5,617 nt of DNA from Modestobacter sp. (GTDB lineage: Bacteria; Actinomycetota; Actinomycetes; Mycobacteriales; Geodermatophilaceae), in assembly GCA_025966175.1 (NCBI GenBank), contig JAOPVN010000599.1, forward strand, positions 1 through 5,617, in the 5' to 3' direction. The position numbers were made by a program, and so were the translations under genes. Positions 4,941 through 5,617 of the stretch are shown here, piece by piece. The notes under the pieces are model-generated. The model did no database searches. It was not told where the DNA came from and saw only the letters and a program-made list of their open reading frames with translations. Numbering within the stretch: the first letter of the stretch is position 1; each line of letters opens with the position of its first letter.

Positions 4941-5023
4941 ACTCCCGGTCGACACCTGACCTGGGCGGGTGTGGCGTGCGGGGACCGCTCCGGCGTCCCC
5001 GTCCCAGCGTCCCTCCCGGGAGT
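4941..5023 (+). promoter_or_regulatory. Candidate structured leader RNA that sequesters the corA ribosome-binding site
   Basis: ACTCCCGG (4941-4948), two bases after the small-ORF stop, is perfectly complementary to CCGGGAGT (5016-5023), which contains the corA Shine-Dalgarno GGGAG. The closing helix encloses two hairpins: ACACC (4952-4956) with GGTGT (4968-4972), and CGGGGAC (4979-4985) with GTCCCCG (4995-5001, nine-base loop). Together this is a three-way junction of about 83 bases. The 5' arm can also pair over six bases with the small ORF's own Shine-Dalgarno (CGGGAG, 4874-4879), which offers an alternative fold. I do not recognise a known riboswitch such as the M-box. All pairings are read directly, but the function is inferred. 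Confidence 0.4.
5018..5022 (+). promoter_or_regulatory. Ribosome-binding site of corA
   Basis: GGGAG lies six bases before GTG 5029 and selects that start over the in-frame GTG 4969, which lacks a comparable site. It is the 3' half of a perfect 10-base palindrome CTCCCGGGAG (5013-5022) and of the longer-range pairing with 4941-4948. Confidence 0.65.
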
Positions 5024-5028
5024 CCGTC

Positions 5029-5617
5029 GTGTCCGACCGTCGTCGCAGCGCCCCGCGCGCCGCCCTGTCCACCCTGACCCGCCGCCCGCGCGCGGTCGTC
5101 GTCCCGCGCCTGCCGGACCGGCCGGCCACGTCGCTCCCGGTGGAGCTGACGTCGCGGATGGTCGACAACGCCGTCTACGCCGCCGGACGGCGGATCGCGA
5201 CGCCGGGCTCGCCCGCCGAGAGCCACGAGTGGCTGACCGAGGGCTTCGACGACCGGATGGTGTGGCTGGGGCTCTACCGCCCCGAGCCGGCCGAGCTGGG
5301 TGAGCTCGCCGAGCAGTACGGACTGCCCGACCTCGCCGTCGAGGACGCCATCCAGGCACACCAGCGGCCGAAGTTCGAGCGGTACGGGGACACGCTGTTC
5401 GTCGTCCTCAAGGCCGCCCGGTACGTGGACGCGGCCGAGGAGGTCGAGTTCGGCGAGCTGCACCTGTTCCTGGGCAAGGACTTCGCGATCACCGTCCGGC
5501 ACAGTGAGTCGCCCGATCTCTCCCGGGTGCGCCGCCGGCTGGAGAGCTCCCCGGAGTTGCTGGCGCGGGGGAGCGAGGCGGTGCTCTACGCGATCCTGGA
5601 CGCCGTCGTCGACGGGT
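5029..5617 (+). CDS. corA: CorA-family magnesium/cobalt transporter, 5' part (3' end outside window)
   Basis: CorA forms a pentameric inner-membrane channel for Mg2+ (also Co2+ and Ni2+) gated by Mg2+ bound to its large cytoplasmic N-terminal domain. The window holds the first 196 codons, all from that domain; the two C-terminal membrane helices and the GMN selectivity motif lie outside, and full-length relatives have roughly 330-380 residues. Family features are clear: MVWLGLYRPEPAELGELAEQ, the block VEDAIQAHQRPKFERYGDTL (residues 104-123), LFVVLKAARY, GELHLFLGKDFAITVRHSE (to 160) and AVLYAILDAVVDG at the edge. The first 35 or so residues are basic and Pro/Ala-rich. GTG 5029 has a good ribosome-binding site; GTG 4969 would add a low-complexity extension, and a stop at 4957 excludes anything longer. 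The unusual 270-base upstream gap with a small ORF and RNA structure suggests leader-mediated control. Confidence 0.93.
   Translation, partial: MSDRRRSAPRAALSTLTRRPRAVVVPRLPDRPATSLPVELTSRMVDNAVYAAGRRIATPGSPAESHEWLTEGFDDRMVWLGLYRPEPAELGELAEQYGLPDLAVEDAIQAHQRPKFERYGDTLFVVLKAARYVDAAEEVEFGELHLFLGKDFAITVRHSESPDLSRVRRRLESSPELLARGSEAVLYAILDAVVDG

Noticed and set aside
4969..5028. Earlier in-frame GTG start for corA
   Set aside because: No good ribosome-binding site precedes it and the 20 added residues are low in complexity; not excluded, and if true it would undermine the corA leader-structure idea.
4759..5028. A known Mg2+ riboswitch (M-box) or a tmRNA gene in the corA gap
   Set aside because: I recognise no M-box consensus elements, and there is neither the length nor the tRNA-like ends needed for ssrA.
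1..5617. CRISPR arrays, insertion sequences, tRNA or rRNA genes, toxin-antitoxin or defence genes
   Set aside because: No regular repeat-spacer pattern, transposase motif, terminal inverted repeat, or RNA gene signature was visible on either strand.

Overview
This 5.6 kb window is very GC-rich DNA with GTG starts, strong third-position G/C bias, short intergenic gaps and leaderless-type promoters. It is almost certainly chromosomal DNA of a high-GC actinobacterium. The gene families (a SCO6745-type protein, an MshD-like double GNAT protein, an actinobacterial CorA) fit that group. A Geodermatophilaceae-like genome (Blastococcus, Modestobacter, Geodermatophilus) is my best guess, made from general protein resemblance and not from a search. 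I see no mobile elements, CRISPR arrays, tRNA or rRNA genes, or signs of recent transfer.

Bases 1-2321 form a probable plus-strand operon. It starts with the 3' part of smpB (trans-translation) and continues with a zinc-independent quinone oxidoreductase-like MDR gene that overlaps the smpB stop by four bases. After a 67-base purine-rich linker comes a COG2159-type amidohydrolase. A small GYD-domain gene converges on the amidohydrolase from the minus strand, with a 17-base gap and a nested inverted repeat across the junction.

From about 2663 the genes diverge. A 187-base intergenic region leads to a tandem-GNAT acetyltransferase, then to a SCO6745-family protein of unknown function. Each of these two genes has a TAnnnT hexamer ending exactly seven bases before its start codon, the geometry of leaderless transcripts.

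The last part is the most interesting. A 270-base gap (4759-5028) precedes the 5' part of a CorA-family Mg2+/Co2+ transporter gene that runs off the window. The gap holds a hairpin, a 15-codon open reading frame with an excellent Shine-Dalgarno sequence and a proline-rich product (MRTEPPSHSPEVPSR), and a segment just after its stop codon that is perfectly complementary over 8 bases to the corA ribosome-binding site. The complementary arms enclose two further hairpins. This looks like a leader-peptide and structured-RNA translational switch on a magnesium transporter, similar in concept to the enterobacterial mgtL and corL leaders. It is a hypothesis from sequence alone, and chance pairing is common in such GC-rich DNA.
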